Below, piece by piece: positions 8,731 to 16,701 of a stretch of 64,000 bases of DNA. A program made the position numbers and the translations under genes. Source of the DNA: Neoasaia chiangmaiensis (GTDB taxonomy: Bacteria > Pseudomonadota > Alphaproteobacteria > Acetobacterales > Acetobacteraceae); assembly GCF_002005465.1 (NCBI RefSeq), contig NZ_CP014691.1:310001-374000 (forward strand), written 5' to 3'. Under the pieces are notes generated by a model. That model was given only the letters and a program-made list of their open reading frames with translations. It did no database searches and was not told the origin of the DNA. How positions within the stretch are numbered: the stretch's first letter is position 1; the number at the start of each line of letters is the position of its first letter.

Positions 8731-10230
8731 TCACACAAGCAGCGTGACGATAGCGCGCAGACCACCTTCGCGACGGTTCTCCAGCCGCACGTCACCGCCC
8801 TGCGCCCGGACAATGCTCCGCGCGATCGCCAGCCCGAGACCGGTGCCCCCGGTTTCGCGATTGCGGCTCTGCTCGGCGCGGACAAACGGTTCGAACATGC
8901 GTTCCAGATCCTCCGGCGGCAGGCCGGGGCCGCTATCCTCGATCACCACCTTCACCCATCGCTCATCCTTTGCGCCTCGTTTGACCGTATAGGGCGCGGC
9001 AAGAATGACATGGGCGCCCCCGCCATATTTGATGGCGTTCATCACCAGATTGGTCAGCGCGCGCTTGAGGGCGAGCGAACGCGCCTTGATGCGAACCGGA
9101 ACGGCTGGTGCATCGAAGCTGATCTGGTCGGCGAAGTCGGGCGCACCTTCGCTGGCCTCATCCGTGATGGTCTGCAACAGGGCGCTGAGTTCCAGCGACA
9201 CCAGTGGCTCGCGGGATGCGCTGTCCCGGCCGAAAGCCAGCGTGGCCGATACCATGTTCTCCATCTCGTCGAGATCCGCCAGAAACTTGTCCCGGAGTTC
9301 ATCATCCTCGATGAACTCCGCGCGCAGTTTCAGGCGCGTGATCGGCGTGCGCAGATCGTGGCCGATCGCCGTCAGCATCACTGTCCGATCCGTTACGAAA
9401 CGCCGGATGCGCGCGGCCATGGTGTTGAAAGCGATGGCCGCGCGGCTGATTTCGGTCGGTCCGTTTTCCGGCAGCGGCGGGGCATTGACGTCGCGCCCCA
9501 ACGACTCGGCAGCCTGAGCAAGCGTCGCAACAGGTGAGATCAGCCGCTGCGTGCCCCACAGGATCAGGGCGCCCCCACTGACGGTCATCAGTAGAAACGC
9601 GATGAGAAAGGTCGGCGAGTCGAACGGGCTGGCTCTTTGTTCCCTGAAAGTCACGATCAACCAGCATTTTTCATCCGGCAGGAGCAGGGATATGGCATAG
9701 AATCGGGACTGCGGCGGATGACCGATGATGATGCGGCGCGGGTAGAGCCGTGGCGGCAGCATTGCCACATGCAGGATTGGCGGCAGTTCCTCTGCAAGGT
9801 TCATGCGTGGATCATGAGGCGGCTCAAATCGGCGCCCTGCATCGGGATCGGGTCCGAAATCGGGACCTGGAGGTGGCGGCATTCCGTGGGGCATCATACC
9901 GGGCGGCGGCATGCCAGGCGCTCCGTCCATCGGGTGACGGGACAGGAAGGTACGGCGCGCCGCCTCAAGCACACGTAACGGCATGGGAATGTCGGTCCCA
10001 TGCAATTTCTGGTCGGGCCTGTCGGACAAGACGACTGTGAAATTTGATGGGATATGCAGTTCGTTCAGGGTCGCCGGGCGTGCGGCAGGCTCCGTCTCGG
10101 CAATTGTGCGATAGATAGAAAAGGCGTGATGCTGGTTTTCGCGCAGTTCCGTACGTCTGACGACATCCAGATGGTCCAGCGCATGGATGGTGAGCCCGGC
10201 CATCTGGACGATGCACAGGCCGACGATCAA
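8731..10230 (-). CDS. Sensor histidine kinase, EnvZ-like, with a Met/Pro/His-rich periplasmic loop
   Basis: Membrane sensor of about 500 residues. An N-terminal helix (IVGLCIVQMAGL) is followed by a periplasmic domain, a second helix (FLIAFLLMTVSGGALIL), a HAMP domain, HisKA with the phospho-acceptor His in IGHDLRTPITRL, and an HATPase with N box (NLVMNAIKYGGG) and G boxes (EDSGPGLPPEDLERMFEPF, GGTGLGLAIARS). The start is uncertain: TTG 10230 truncates the first helix, while a CTG at 10293, overlapping the regulator's stop and with GAGG upstream, would complete it (frame open, no ATG or GTG). The periplasmic part carries a run rich in Met, Pro and His (GMPPPGMMPHGMPPPPGP), suggesting metal or acid sensing. 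Confidence 0.9.
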   Translation of the reverse strand: MIVGLCIVQMAGLTIHALDHLDVVRRTELRENQHHAFSIYRTIAETEPAARPATLNELHIPSNFTVVLSDRPDQKLHGTDIPMPLRVLEAARRTFLSRHPMDGAPGMPPPGMMPHGMPPPPGPDFGPDPDAGRRFEPPHDPRMNLAEELPPILHVAMLPPRLYPRRIIIGHPPQSRFYAISLLLPDEKCWLIVTFREQRASPFDSPTFLIAFLLMTVSGGALILWGTQRLISPVATLAQAAESLGRDVNAPPLPENGPTEISRAAIAFNTMAARIRRFVTDRTVMLTAIGHDLRTPITRLKLRAEFIEDDELRDKFLADLDEMENMVSATLAFGRDSASREPLVSLELSALLQTITDEASEGAPDFADQISFDAPAVPVRIKARSLALKRALTNLVMNAIKYGGGAHVILAAPYTVKRGAKDERWVKVVIEDSGPGLPPEDLERMFEPFVRAEQSRNRETGGTGLGLAIARSIVRAQGGDVRLENRREGGLRAIVTLLV

Positions 10231-10289
10231 CAGCAGGCTGGTGCGCGCCCGTAGAGACCGCGGCAGGAGTTTTGCGGGCCAGGAGCGGG

Positions 10290-11009
10290 TCAGAGGCGTT
10301 CGACCTCGGCAGCCAGAACGTAACCACCGCCACGTACGGTCTTGATGACCTGCGCGTTACGGCCGTCGTCTTCCAGCTTGCGGCGAAGCCGACTGACCGC
10401 CACGTCGATCGCCCGATCGAAGGGGCCCGCCTGCCGGCCGCGTAGCAATTCGAGCAGCATGTCCCGGGTCAGAACGCGGTTGGCGCGGTCGAGAAGGGCG
10501 ACCAGCAGATCGTATTCGCCGCCGGTAAGCGGCACTTCCGCACCATCCGGATTGAGCAGGCGACGCCGGCTCGGTTCCAGACTCCAGCCGGCGAACCGGA
10601 TCAGACGCGTATCGGCTGCCTGACGTTTCTCGGCCGTTTCACTCGTGCGCCGCAGAACGGCCCTGATCCGCGCCAGCAATTCGCGAGGGTTGAACGGTTT
10701 GGCCACATAGTCATCCGCACCGAATTCCAGGCCGATGATGCGGTCGGTCTCGTCGCTCATCGCCGTCAGCATGATGATCGGCACGTTATCCTGGCTACGC
10801 AGCCAGCGCGCGATATCGAGCCCGCTTTCGCCCGGCAGCATCAGGTCGAGCACGACAAGCTGGTAATGGCCCGCCGACCAGGCGCGTCGTGCCTCCCGGC
10901 CATCGCGGGCGGACGTGACGCGAAAGTGGTTGCGTTCGAGGAAGCGCGACAGAAGCTCGCGAATCTCGCGGTCATCATCGACGATCAGCAGGTGCGGTAT
11001 CGGTTCCAT
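10290..11009 (-). CDS. OmpR-family response regulator
   Basis: 239 residues. The receiver domain (1-120) has acidic residues in LLIVDDDREIRE, the phospho-acceptor Asp in VVLDLMLPGESG, the switch Thr in IIMLTAMSDE and the conserved Lys in DDYVAKPFNPRELLAR. The C-terminal winged helix (about 140-235) shows LTGGEYDLLVALL and the recognition region RAIDVAVSRLRRKLEDD. It is the cognate partner of the kinase encoded directly downstream, whose frame abuts or overlaps its stop. Target genes are not evident; no neighbouring transporter suggests a regulon. Confidence 0.94.
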   Translation of the reverse strand: MEPIPHLLIVDDDREIRELLSRFLERNHFRVTSARDGREARRAWSAGHYQLVVLDLMLPGESGLDIARWLRSQDNVPIIMLTAMSDETDRIIGLEFGADDYVAKPFNPRELLARIRAVLRRTSETAEKRQAADTRLIRFAGWSLEPSRRRLLNPDGAEVPLTGGEYDLLVALLDRANRVLTRDMLLELLRGRQAGPFDRAIDVAVSRLRRKLEDDGRNAQVIKTVRGGGYVLAAEVERL

Positions 11010-11119
11010 GTTTGTAACAATGATCGCTTCGACAACGGCTGGCTAGATGGCGTTGCATTTGGTTGCAACTTGCCATGCAGTGACAAGAACTCCCTTACAG
11101 ACGAAGGTCGAACAGTGCG

Positions 11120-12166
11120 TCAGCTGAGCCATGATGGCGTCGGCAGCCCTTTCGAACGCAGGAAATCGGGGTTGAAGAGCTTGGACTGATATCGCGCGCC
11201 GCCGTCGCACAGGATCGTCACGATCGTATGGCCCGGCCCCAGGCGCCTGGCGACACGGATTGCGGCGGCGACATTGATACCGGCGGACCCGCCGACCGAA
11301 AGTCCCTCTTCCGATTGCAGGGAGAAAATCTGCGCCAGAGCTTCGGCATCGGGAATCCGCTCGGCATCGTCGATCATCACGCCATCGAGGTTGCCGGGAA
11401 CGCGCGACTGGCCGATGCCCTCGGTGATCGAATTACCCGAAATGCTGAGATCGCCGCTTTTGACCCAGCCATACAGTCCCGAACCTTCCGGATCGGCGAG
11501 CACGATCTCCGGCCGTTTGGCGTTTGCGCGGTGCGCGAGATCGCCGAGCCCCAGGGCCACGCCGGCCAGCGTGCCGCCTGTGCCGCAGGCGCATGTGAAC
11601 GAATCGATCTTGCCTTCGGTCTGGGTCCATATCTCGACGGCTGTCGTGTGCCGATGGCCTTCCCGGTTCGCAAGGTTGTCGAACTGGTTTGCCCAGACCG
11701 CGCCAGTTTCCTCGGCCAGCCGTTTCGAAACATGCACGTAATTGCCGGGGTCGCGAAAAGGTTTGGCCGGAACAAGGCGCAAATCCGCGCCGATCATCCG
11801 CAGGAAGTCGATTTTCTCCTGGCTCTGGGTCTCGGGCATGACGATGACGGTCCTGTAGCCGCGTGCGCTGGCAACGAGGGTGAGGCCGATACCCGTATTG
11901 CCAGCTGTGCCCTCCACGATCGTGCCACCCGGCTTGAGCACGCCGCGGTCCTCCGCGTCGGTGATGATTGCCAGGGCGGCGCGATCCTTGACGGAGCCAC
12001 CGGGGTTCATGAACTCCGCCTTGCCGAATATCTCGCATCCCGTGATCTCGGATGCGCGCTTCAGGCGAATAAGCGGCGTGCCGCCGATGGCGCCGGTCAT
12101 GCCGTCGGACGGGGAGGTCCAGCCGGCGATGGCGGGTGGGGTGGCATCGGGGTGCGGATGGGTCAT
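11120..12166 (-). CDS. PLP-dependent cysteine synthase (CysK-like)
   Basis: 348 residues of fold-type II PLP enzyme. It shows IGGTPLIRLKRASE, the PLP lysine in NPGGSVKDRAAL, the substrate loop EGTAGNTGIGLTLV (normally TSGNTGIG), and the phosphate loop CGTGGTLAGVALG. It should join O-acetylserine and sulfide to form cysteine. Size and motifs fit CysK-type enzymes of Alphaproteobacteria; a cystathionine beta-synthase-like role is less likely because no CBS domain follows. It diverges from a rhodanese gene, which would be consistent with sulfur metabolism. Confidence 0.88.
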   Translation of the reverse strand: MTHPHPDATPPAIAGWTSPSDGMTGAIGGTPLIRLKRASEITGCEIFGKAEFMNPGGSVKDRAALAIITDAEDRGVLKPGGTIVEGTAGNTGIGLTLVASARGYRTVIVMPETQSQEKIDFLRMIGADLRLVPAKPFRDPGNYVHVSKRLAEETGAVWANQFDNLANREGHRHTTAVEIWTQTEGKIDSFTCACGTGGTLAGVALGLGDLAHRANAKRPEIVLADPEGSGLYGWVKSGDLSISGNSITEGIGQSRVPGNLDGVMIDDAERIPDAEALAQIFSLQSEEGLSVGGSAGINVAAAIRVARRLGPGHTIVTILCDGGARYQSKLFNPDFLRSKGLPTPSWLS

Positions 12167-12242
12167 TCTGGAATTCCGTCCTATGCGTCTGCGATATGCA
12201 AGTCTAACGTCCGGTCACGAAAAACGGTCGAAAGGAAAGATC

Positions 12243-12641
12243 ATGGCTGAACGTATTTCCGCAAAAGAAGCATGGCACGCGCTGGAAACCAACCCGCAGG
12301 CGGTCCTGATCGACGTGCGCACGCCCGAGGAGTGGCGCGTCACGGGTGTGCCCGATCTCTCGGCAATGGCGCGGGACGTCGTTCTGCTGACCTGGAATCC
12401 GTATGATGCCGGGGCATTTGCCGCGGCCTTGCAGCGGCATGTTCCGGATCGGCAGACGCCTGTCTATTTCATCTGTCGCTCCGGTGCGCGGTCGCAGATG
12501 ACCGCCGATCTCGCCGAGCATCTGACATACGAGACGAGCGTCAACGTCGTGGAAGGCTTCGAGGGACCGCCGGACGATACCGGTCGACGCGGTACCGTTT
12601 GCGGATGGCAGGCCGAGAATCTGCCGATACGACAGGTGTAA
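12243..12641 (+). CDS. Single-domain rhodanese-like protein
   Basis: 132-residue cytosolic protein formed by one rhodanese domain: LIDVRTPEEWRVTGVPDLS near residue 20 and the active-site loop FICRSGARSQ near residue 78, with the catalytic Cys present. The C-terminus NVVEGFEGPPDDTGRRGTV is typical of a proteobacterial subfamily. It probably moves sulfane sulfur in the cytosol. ATG 12243 is preceded by GAAAGGAAAGATC, a reasonable ribosome site. It is divergent from the cysteine synthase gene 76 bases away. Confidence 0.88.
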   Translation: MAERISAKEAWHALETNPQAVLIDVRTPEEWRVTGVPDLSAMARDVVLLTWNPYDAGAFAAALQRHVPDRQTPVYFICRSGARSQMTADLAEHLTYETSVNVVEGFEGPPDDTGRRGTVCGWQAENLPIRQV

Positions 12642-12707
12642 CCGGGCGAGACGATACCACGTGCCGTGATAGCGAAAGATCGCGGATTGCCGCTGCCGAC
12701 CGGTAGG

Positions 12708-13661
12708 TTAATCGCCGCTGTCGGGTTCGCGATCCGCGTCGTAGAGAATCTGAAGCACGGCACACCAAGGGTAACGCGTATCGTAGATATGGCCGCTCGT
12801 ATCGGCCAACGCACCACGTGCATCCGTCGGCACATGCGTTAGCGTGACGGCATCGTCCACATTGCCGCCGACGATGCTGAGTTCGTGGCCGAACGGTGGT
12901 CCGTTCTGATTGACGGCCGTGACGATGCCGCAATGCGCCGGAAAGCCATAGCTGGTGGGCAGCATCGAGAACGTCACGGATTTGCTGTGGCCGCGCCCGA
13001 CGCATAGCAGGTCGCCCATTTGCGGCACATATGTCGCCGGGTCCTGAGCGCGTACACCGCTGGCCTGTCCGGACGCGGCGGCGTTGATGTATGTCGCGTG
13101 GTTCGGCGAATATGGGAAACGTTCATTGGCGCCGGCAATACGCATGACGTAGGAGATGAACGCGGCGGACCATGCATAATGCCCGTCATGCACCGGGTCG
13201 AAGCGCTGGCCGTCGGCGTCCTGCTTGCCGGTCCATGAGACTTCCGTCTCATACGGATCCTGCCCGATCCACCAGTATTCGCCGATGCGCTGCCACAGAC
13301 CCGGAATGCGCTCCGGCTTGAGTGCTGCATAAGCGGCGTCGGGACGCTGCTCCGGATCGTCGTCATCGACAGGGCTGCCAAACATCCGCCATTCTCGAAG
13401 CGCGATGGCGGCGGCGTCCTGTCGATTAAATGGCTCGAAATTCCGGGAAGCGAAGTCCGGCACGTGGCTGTCATAGCCGACCGGCCCTACACGCCCGCTC
13501 GCATATTGGGCCGTGGGCGTCTGGGCAGGCCGCGCAGAGGGGTGAGGCGTATCGGCACATCCGCCAAGAAACGCCGACACGCAGACCGTCGCAAGGCACC
13601 ACTGGGCAACATGGCGTCGAAACGCGGTATTTTTCCTCACCAAACACGCCTCGGCCACCAT
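12708..13661 (-). CDS. DUF2272-like exported lipoprotein
   Basis: 317 residues with an N-terminal lipoprotein signal: hydrophobic stretch CLATVCVSAFLGGCAD with a lipobox Cys at residue 35. The C-terminal two thirds resemble DUF2272, an NlpC/P60-like domain of unknown substrate. Landmarks are AWSAAFISYVMRIAGANERF, HATYINAA, GDLLCVGRGHSKS, AHCGIVTAVNQNG and GGNVDDAVTLTHV. The Cys-like and His positions are as expected of a papain-like amidase fold, but activity is an inference. Convergent with the rhodanese gene. Confidence 0.78.
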   Translation of the reverse strand: MVAEACLVRKNTAFRRHVAQWCLATVCVSAFLGGCADTPHPSARPAQTPTAQYASGRVGPVGYDSHVPDFASRNFEPFNRQDAAAIALREWRMFGSPVDDDDPEQRPDAAYAALKPERIPGLWQRIGEYWWIGQDPYETEVSWTGKQDADGQRFDPVHDGHYAWSAAFISYVMRIAGANERFPYSPNHATYINAAASGQASGVRAQDPATYVPQMGDLLCVGRGHSKSVTFSMLPTSYGFPAHCGIVTAVNQNGPPFGHELSIVGGNVDDAVTLTHVPTDARGALADTSGHIYDTRYPWCAVLQILYDADREPDSGD

Positions 13662-13745
13662 GCTGCTCGTTCCAGTCCCCTGATTTCCCGCAAGAATCGG
13701 GATGTGTCATTCAATGACGAGATAGGACCGAGCAACGCGCCGTGG

Positions 13746-14852
13746 TCAAGCCCGCGCCTGTTCCGGGAACAGGCCGGCCAGTCCTTCGGCCGTGGCGGCA
13801 CAGGGACCGCGCTCCGTCAGGAGACCGGTCACAAGCCGCGCGGGTGTGACGTCGAAGGCCGGATTGGCAGCTTGGGTGGTCTTGGGCGTTACGCGCAGTC
13901 TTGCCGGGCGATCCTGTTCATTGAGGCCATGAACGAACGTCACTTCCTCGGCGGAGCGCTCCTCGATCGGGATTTCCTGCATGCCATCCCGCACGCGCCA
14001 GTCGATCGTGGAGGAAGGAAGGGCAACCCAGAACGGCACATTGTTATCGTGCGCGGCCAATGCCTTGAGATAGGTGCCGATCTTGTTGGCGACATCGCCC
14101 TGCCGCGTGACGCGGTCGGTCCCGACAATCACGCAGTCAACATTGCCATGCTGCATAAGGTGGCCGCCGGCATTGTCGGCCACCAGCGTATGCGGCACGC
14201 CATGCGCCCCGAGTTCCCACGCCGTCAGCAGGGCGCCCTGATTGCGCGGGCGCGTTTCGTCGACCCAGACATGCACCGGTATCCCCAGATCGTGCGCCAT
14301 GTAGATCGGGGCCAGCGCGGTGCCCCAGTCCACCGTGGCGATCCAGCCGGCATTGCAATGCGTCAGCAGGTTCAGGCGCTCCTGGCCGGGACGACGCCCG
14401 TCCCAGAGTTCCTTGAACAGGGCAAGTCCATGACGACCGATGGCCTCGTTGACCTCCACGTCTTCGTCGCAGATCGCATCCGCTTCACGATAGGCGGCAT
14501 CTGCCCGTTCGCCAGGCGGAACGGGCTTCAGGTGCGCGACCATTCGCTCAATCGCCCATCGCAGGTTGATGGCCGTCGGACGCGTCTCCACCAGAGCGGC
14601 GGCGGCGGCATGCAAACCCTGATCGCTCGGGTCGCGATCCAGGGCGAATGCCAGGCCATAGGCCGCGACCGCACCGATCAGCGGTGCGCCACGCACCTGC
14701 ATCGAGCGGATGGCATGGGCGACGGCATCCATATCTTTCAGATCAAGGATATCGAGTTCCCAGGGTAATCTGGTCTGGTCGAAGATATGTACGAGACGAG
14801 GGTCGGCGGCGTCGCGCCAGACGCTGCGATAGGGCGTTCCGTTGATTTTCAT
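13746..14852 (-). CDS. mtnA: S-methyl-5-thioribose-1-phosphate isomerase
   Basis: 368 residues from ATG 14852 (MKINGTPYRSVW). The frame is open farther upstream, but homologues begin here. It isomerises methylthioribose-1-phosphate to the ribulose form in methionine salvage. Motifs: MQVRGAPLIGAVAAYGLA, catalytic Cys in LLTHCNAGWIATVDWGTAL, and the catalytic Asp in VIVGTDRVTRQGDVANKIGT. No other salvage genes adjoin it, so it may also serve other ribose-1-phosphate-type substrates. It diverges from the NUDIX gene with about 140 bases between. Confidence 0.95.
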   Translation of the reverse strand: MKINGTPYRSVWRDAADPRLVHIFDQTRLPWELDILDLKDMDAVAHAIRSMQVRGAPLIGAVAAYGLAFALDRDPSDQGLHAAAAALVETRPTAINLRWAIERMVAHLKPVPPGERADAAYREADAICDEDVEVNEAIGRHGLALFKELWDGRRPGQERLNLLTHCNAGWIATVDWGTALAPIYMAHDLGIPVHVWVDETRPRNQGALLTAWELGAHGVPHTLVADNAGGHLMQHGNVDCVIVGTDRVTRQGDVANKIGTYLKALAAHDNNVPFWVALPSSTIDWRVRDGMQEIPIEERSAEEVTFVHGLNEQDRPARLRVTPKTTQAANPAFDVTPARLVTGLLTERGPCAATAEGLAGLFPEQARA

Positions 14853-14992
14853 GCGGCCTGTCCGATCTGGGTTCCTGGGGGAATTCGAGAGGAGGATGTG
14901 GGACAAATCGTCGTGATGCTCAAGAGGCAGTTGCCATTGCCGTTATGCCGTCCTCCCGCTTATGTTGCGCCCTTACGACGGGGGGAGCGCCA

Positions 14993-15622
14993 ATGAGCGA
15001 GCCGGATTGGTTGATTTGTGCCCGTGAGGCTCAGGCAATCGCCCAGACCGGGCTTGCCTACTGCCGCGACGTATACGACCGGGAACGCTACGAGCAGCTT
15101 CGGGCGCTGGCCAGTCGGCTGATGGCTGGTTTCGTCAACGCGCCATCGGAGCGAATCGACGATTTCTTTAGGGCCGAACAGGGCTACGCCACGCCGAAAG
15201 TCGATGTTCGTACCGCCGTGTTCGACAATCGCGGACGCGTGCTTCTTGTGCGCGAGAAGATCGACGGCGATCGCTGGACGCTTCCGGGCGGCTGGGCCGA
15301 TGTCAATCTGACGCCGGGCGAGAATGCCCTGAAGGAATTGCGGGAGGAAAGCGGCTATATCGGTGAGATACGCAAGTTGGCCGCTGTATGGGATCGTGGG
15401 AAGCAGGGGCATCCCCCGGACCCGTTTTCATGCGTGAAGATGTTTTTCATTGCCGATATCGTGGGCGGTGAACCCATGACAAGCATCGAGACCTCGGCGA
15501 TCGGCTGGTTCGGGCGTCACGAACTGCCTAAGGCGTTATCCATGGGCCGCGTGCTGCCGCATCAACTGGCCAGAATGTTCGATCATCGCGCGCATCCCGA
15601 CCTGCCGACCGATTTCGACTGA
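14993..15622 (+). CDS. NUDIX hydrolase with N-terminal NUDIX-associated domain
   Basis: 209 residues from ATG 14993. Residues 1-60 match the helical domain seen before certain NUDIX domains (LICAREAQAIAQTGLAYC-x-D-x-YDRERYE). The NUDIX part has VDVRTAVFDNRGRVLLVREK, then WTLPGGWADVNLTPGENALK followed by ELREESGY, so the metal-binding Glu residues are present, with KE replacing the usual RE. The nearest characterised group includes CDP-choline or ADP-ribose pyrophosphatases. The stop overlaps the next ATG (TGATG), so it is translationally coupled to a glycosyltransferase. The substrate is an open question. Confidence 0.87.
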   Translation: MSEPDWLICAREAQAIAQTGLAYCRDVYDRERYEQLRALASRLMAGFVNAPSERIDDFFRAEQGYATPKVDVRTAVFDNRGRVLLVREKIDGDRWTLPGGWADVNLTPGENALKELREESGYIGEIRKLAAVWDRGKQGHPPDPFSCVKMFFIADIVGGEPMTSIETSAIGWFGRHELPKALSMGRVLPHQLARMFDHRAHPDLPTDFD

Positions 15623-16701
15623 TGCGTGTCCTGACAGTCCTGCCTCGGCGTGAGGGCTACGCCTTCGACCGCGCCGGTGCGATCGCCCTGCTGGTATCGC
15701 GCCTGGCGGACGCCGACGATGCTGTCCTGGGATGCCCCGTGGACGGAGACCCGCTGCCGGGCGGGCGGTTCGTCCCGATCGAAGAGGTGGGAGCCCCCTG
15801 GTCGTGGCTGTCGGAGAACATGCGTTATCAGGTGGCATGCCAGCGGGCGATACGTCGCCTTCGCCCGGATCTCATCGAGGTTCACAACAAGCCCGCCCTG
15901 GCTGCGGCGTTGTCGCGGCAGGCGAAGGTGCATCTCATCCTGCATAACGATCCTCAGGACATGCGTGGCGCACGCTCTCCGGGGCAGCGGGCAGACCTGC
16001 TCAAACGCGTCCGGGTGATTACGGTGTCCGACTGGGTGCGAAAACGTTATCTGGACGATCTGGACGACGCACCTGTGACCGTTATGCCCAACTGCCTCGA
16101 TCTGTCGGCGTTGCCGCCAAGACTGACACAGCGCAAGCCGACGGTACTTTTCGTCGGTCGCATGGTGGCGGACAAGGGGGCGGATGCCTTCGTTCGCGCC
16201 TGGGCTTCGGTCGCGGGGCATGCTCCGGACTGGAAGGCGGTGATGATCGGCGCGGACCGTTTTCGTTTCAATTCGCCACGGACGACATTCATCGACCGGG
16301 TCGAGGCGCAGGCGGACGCCGTGGGAATCATCCATACCGGCTATCAGACGCACGCCCAGGTGCTGGCCGCGATGGCGGAGGCTGCCATCGTCGTCGTGCC
16401 GAGCCGCTGGCCGGAACCGTTCGGTCTGACGGCTCTGGAAGCGATGGCCAGTGGTGCGGCGGTCATCTCGTCACCCTATGGCGGCCTGCCGGAGACGGTC
16501 GGGGATGCGGCGTTGCGCGCGCGACCTGACGTGGCGGGTGAACTCGAAAGCGCGATGCTGCGATTGATCGGCAACGACGCCGAACGTGAGGAACTCAGTC
16601 GTCTCGGCCTTGAGCGGGCACGCGGCTTCGACGTGCCGGCAGCACGCCAGCGGTTGATGACATTGCGACGGCAGACCGTGTCAGGCGATCTCGGAATTTG
16701 A
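15622..16701 (+). CDS. Glycosyltransferase family 4
   Basis: 359-residue GT-B glycosyltransferase. The N-terminal half includes LIEVHNKPALAAALS and LILHNDPQDMRG. The C-terminal nucleotide-sugar domain includes VLFVGRMVADKGADAFVRAW, VVVPSRWPEPFGLTALEAMA and SGAAVISSPYGGLPETVGD, which contains the E-x7-E signature of GT4. A role in envelope or surface polysaccharide assembly is the usual one; acceptor and donor are unknown. It is coupled to the NUDIX gene by TGATG and its last 21 bases overlap the convergent bioCD gene. Confidence 0.9.
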   Translation: MRVLTVLPRREGYAFDRAGAIALLVSRLADADDAVLGCPVDGDPLPGGRFVPIEEVGAPWSWLSENMRYQVACQRAIRRLRPDLIEVHNKPALAAALSRQAKVHLILHNDPQDMRGARSPGQRADLLKRVRVITVSDWVRKRYLDDLDDAPVTVMPNCLDLSALPPRLTQRKPTVLFVGRMVADKGADAFVRAWASVAGHAPDWKAVMIGADRFRFNSPRTTFIDRVEAQADAVGIIHTGYQTHAQVLAAMAEAAIVVVPSRWPEPFGLTALEAMASGAAVISSPYGGLPETVGDAALRARPDVAGELESAMLRLIGNDAEREELSRLGLERARGFDVPAARQRLMTLRRQTVSGDLGI

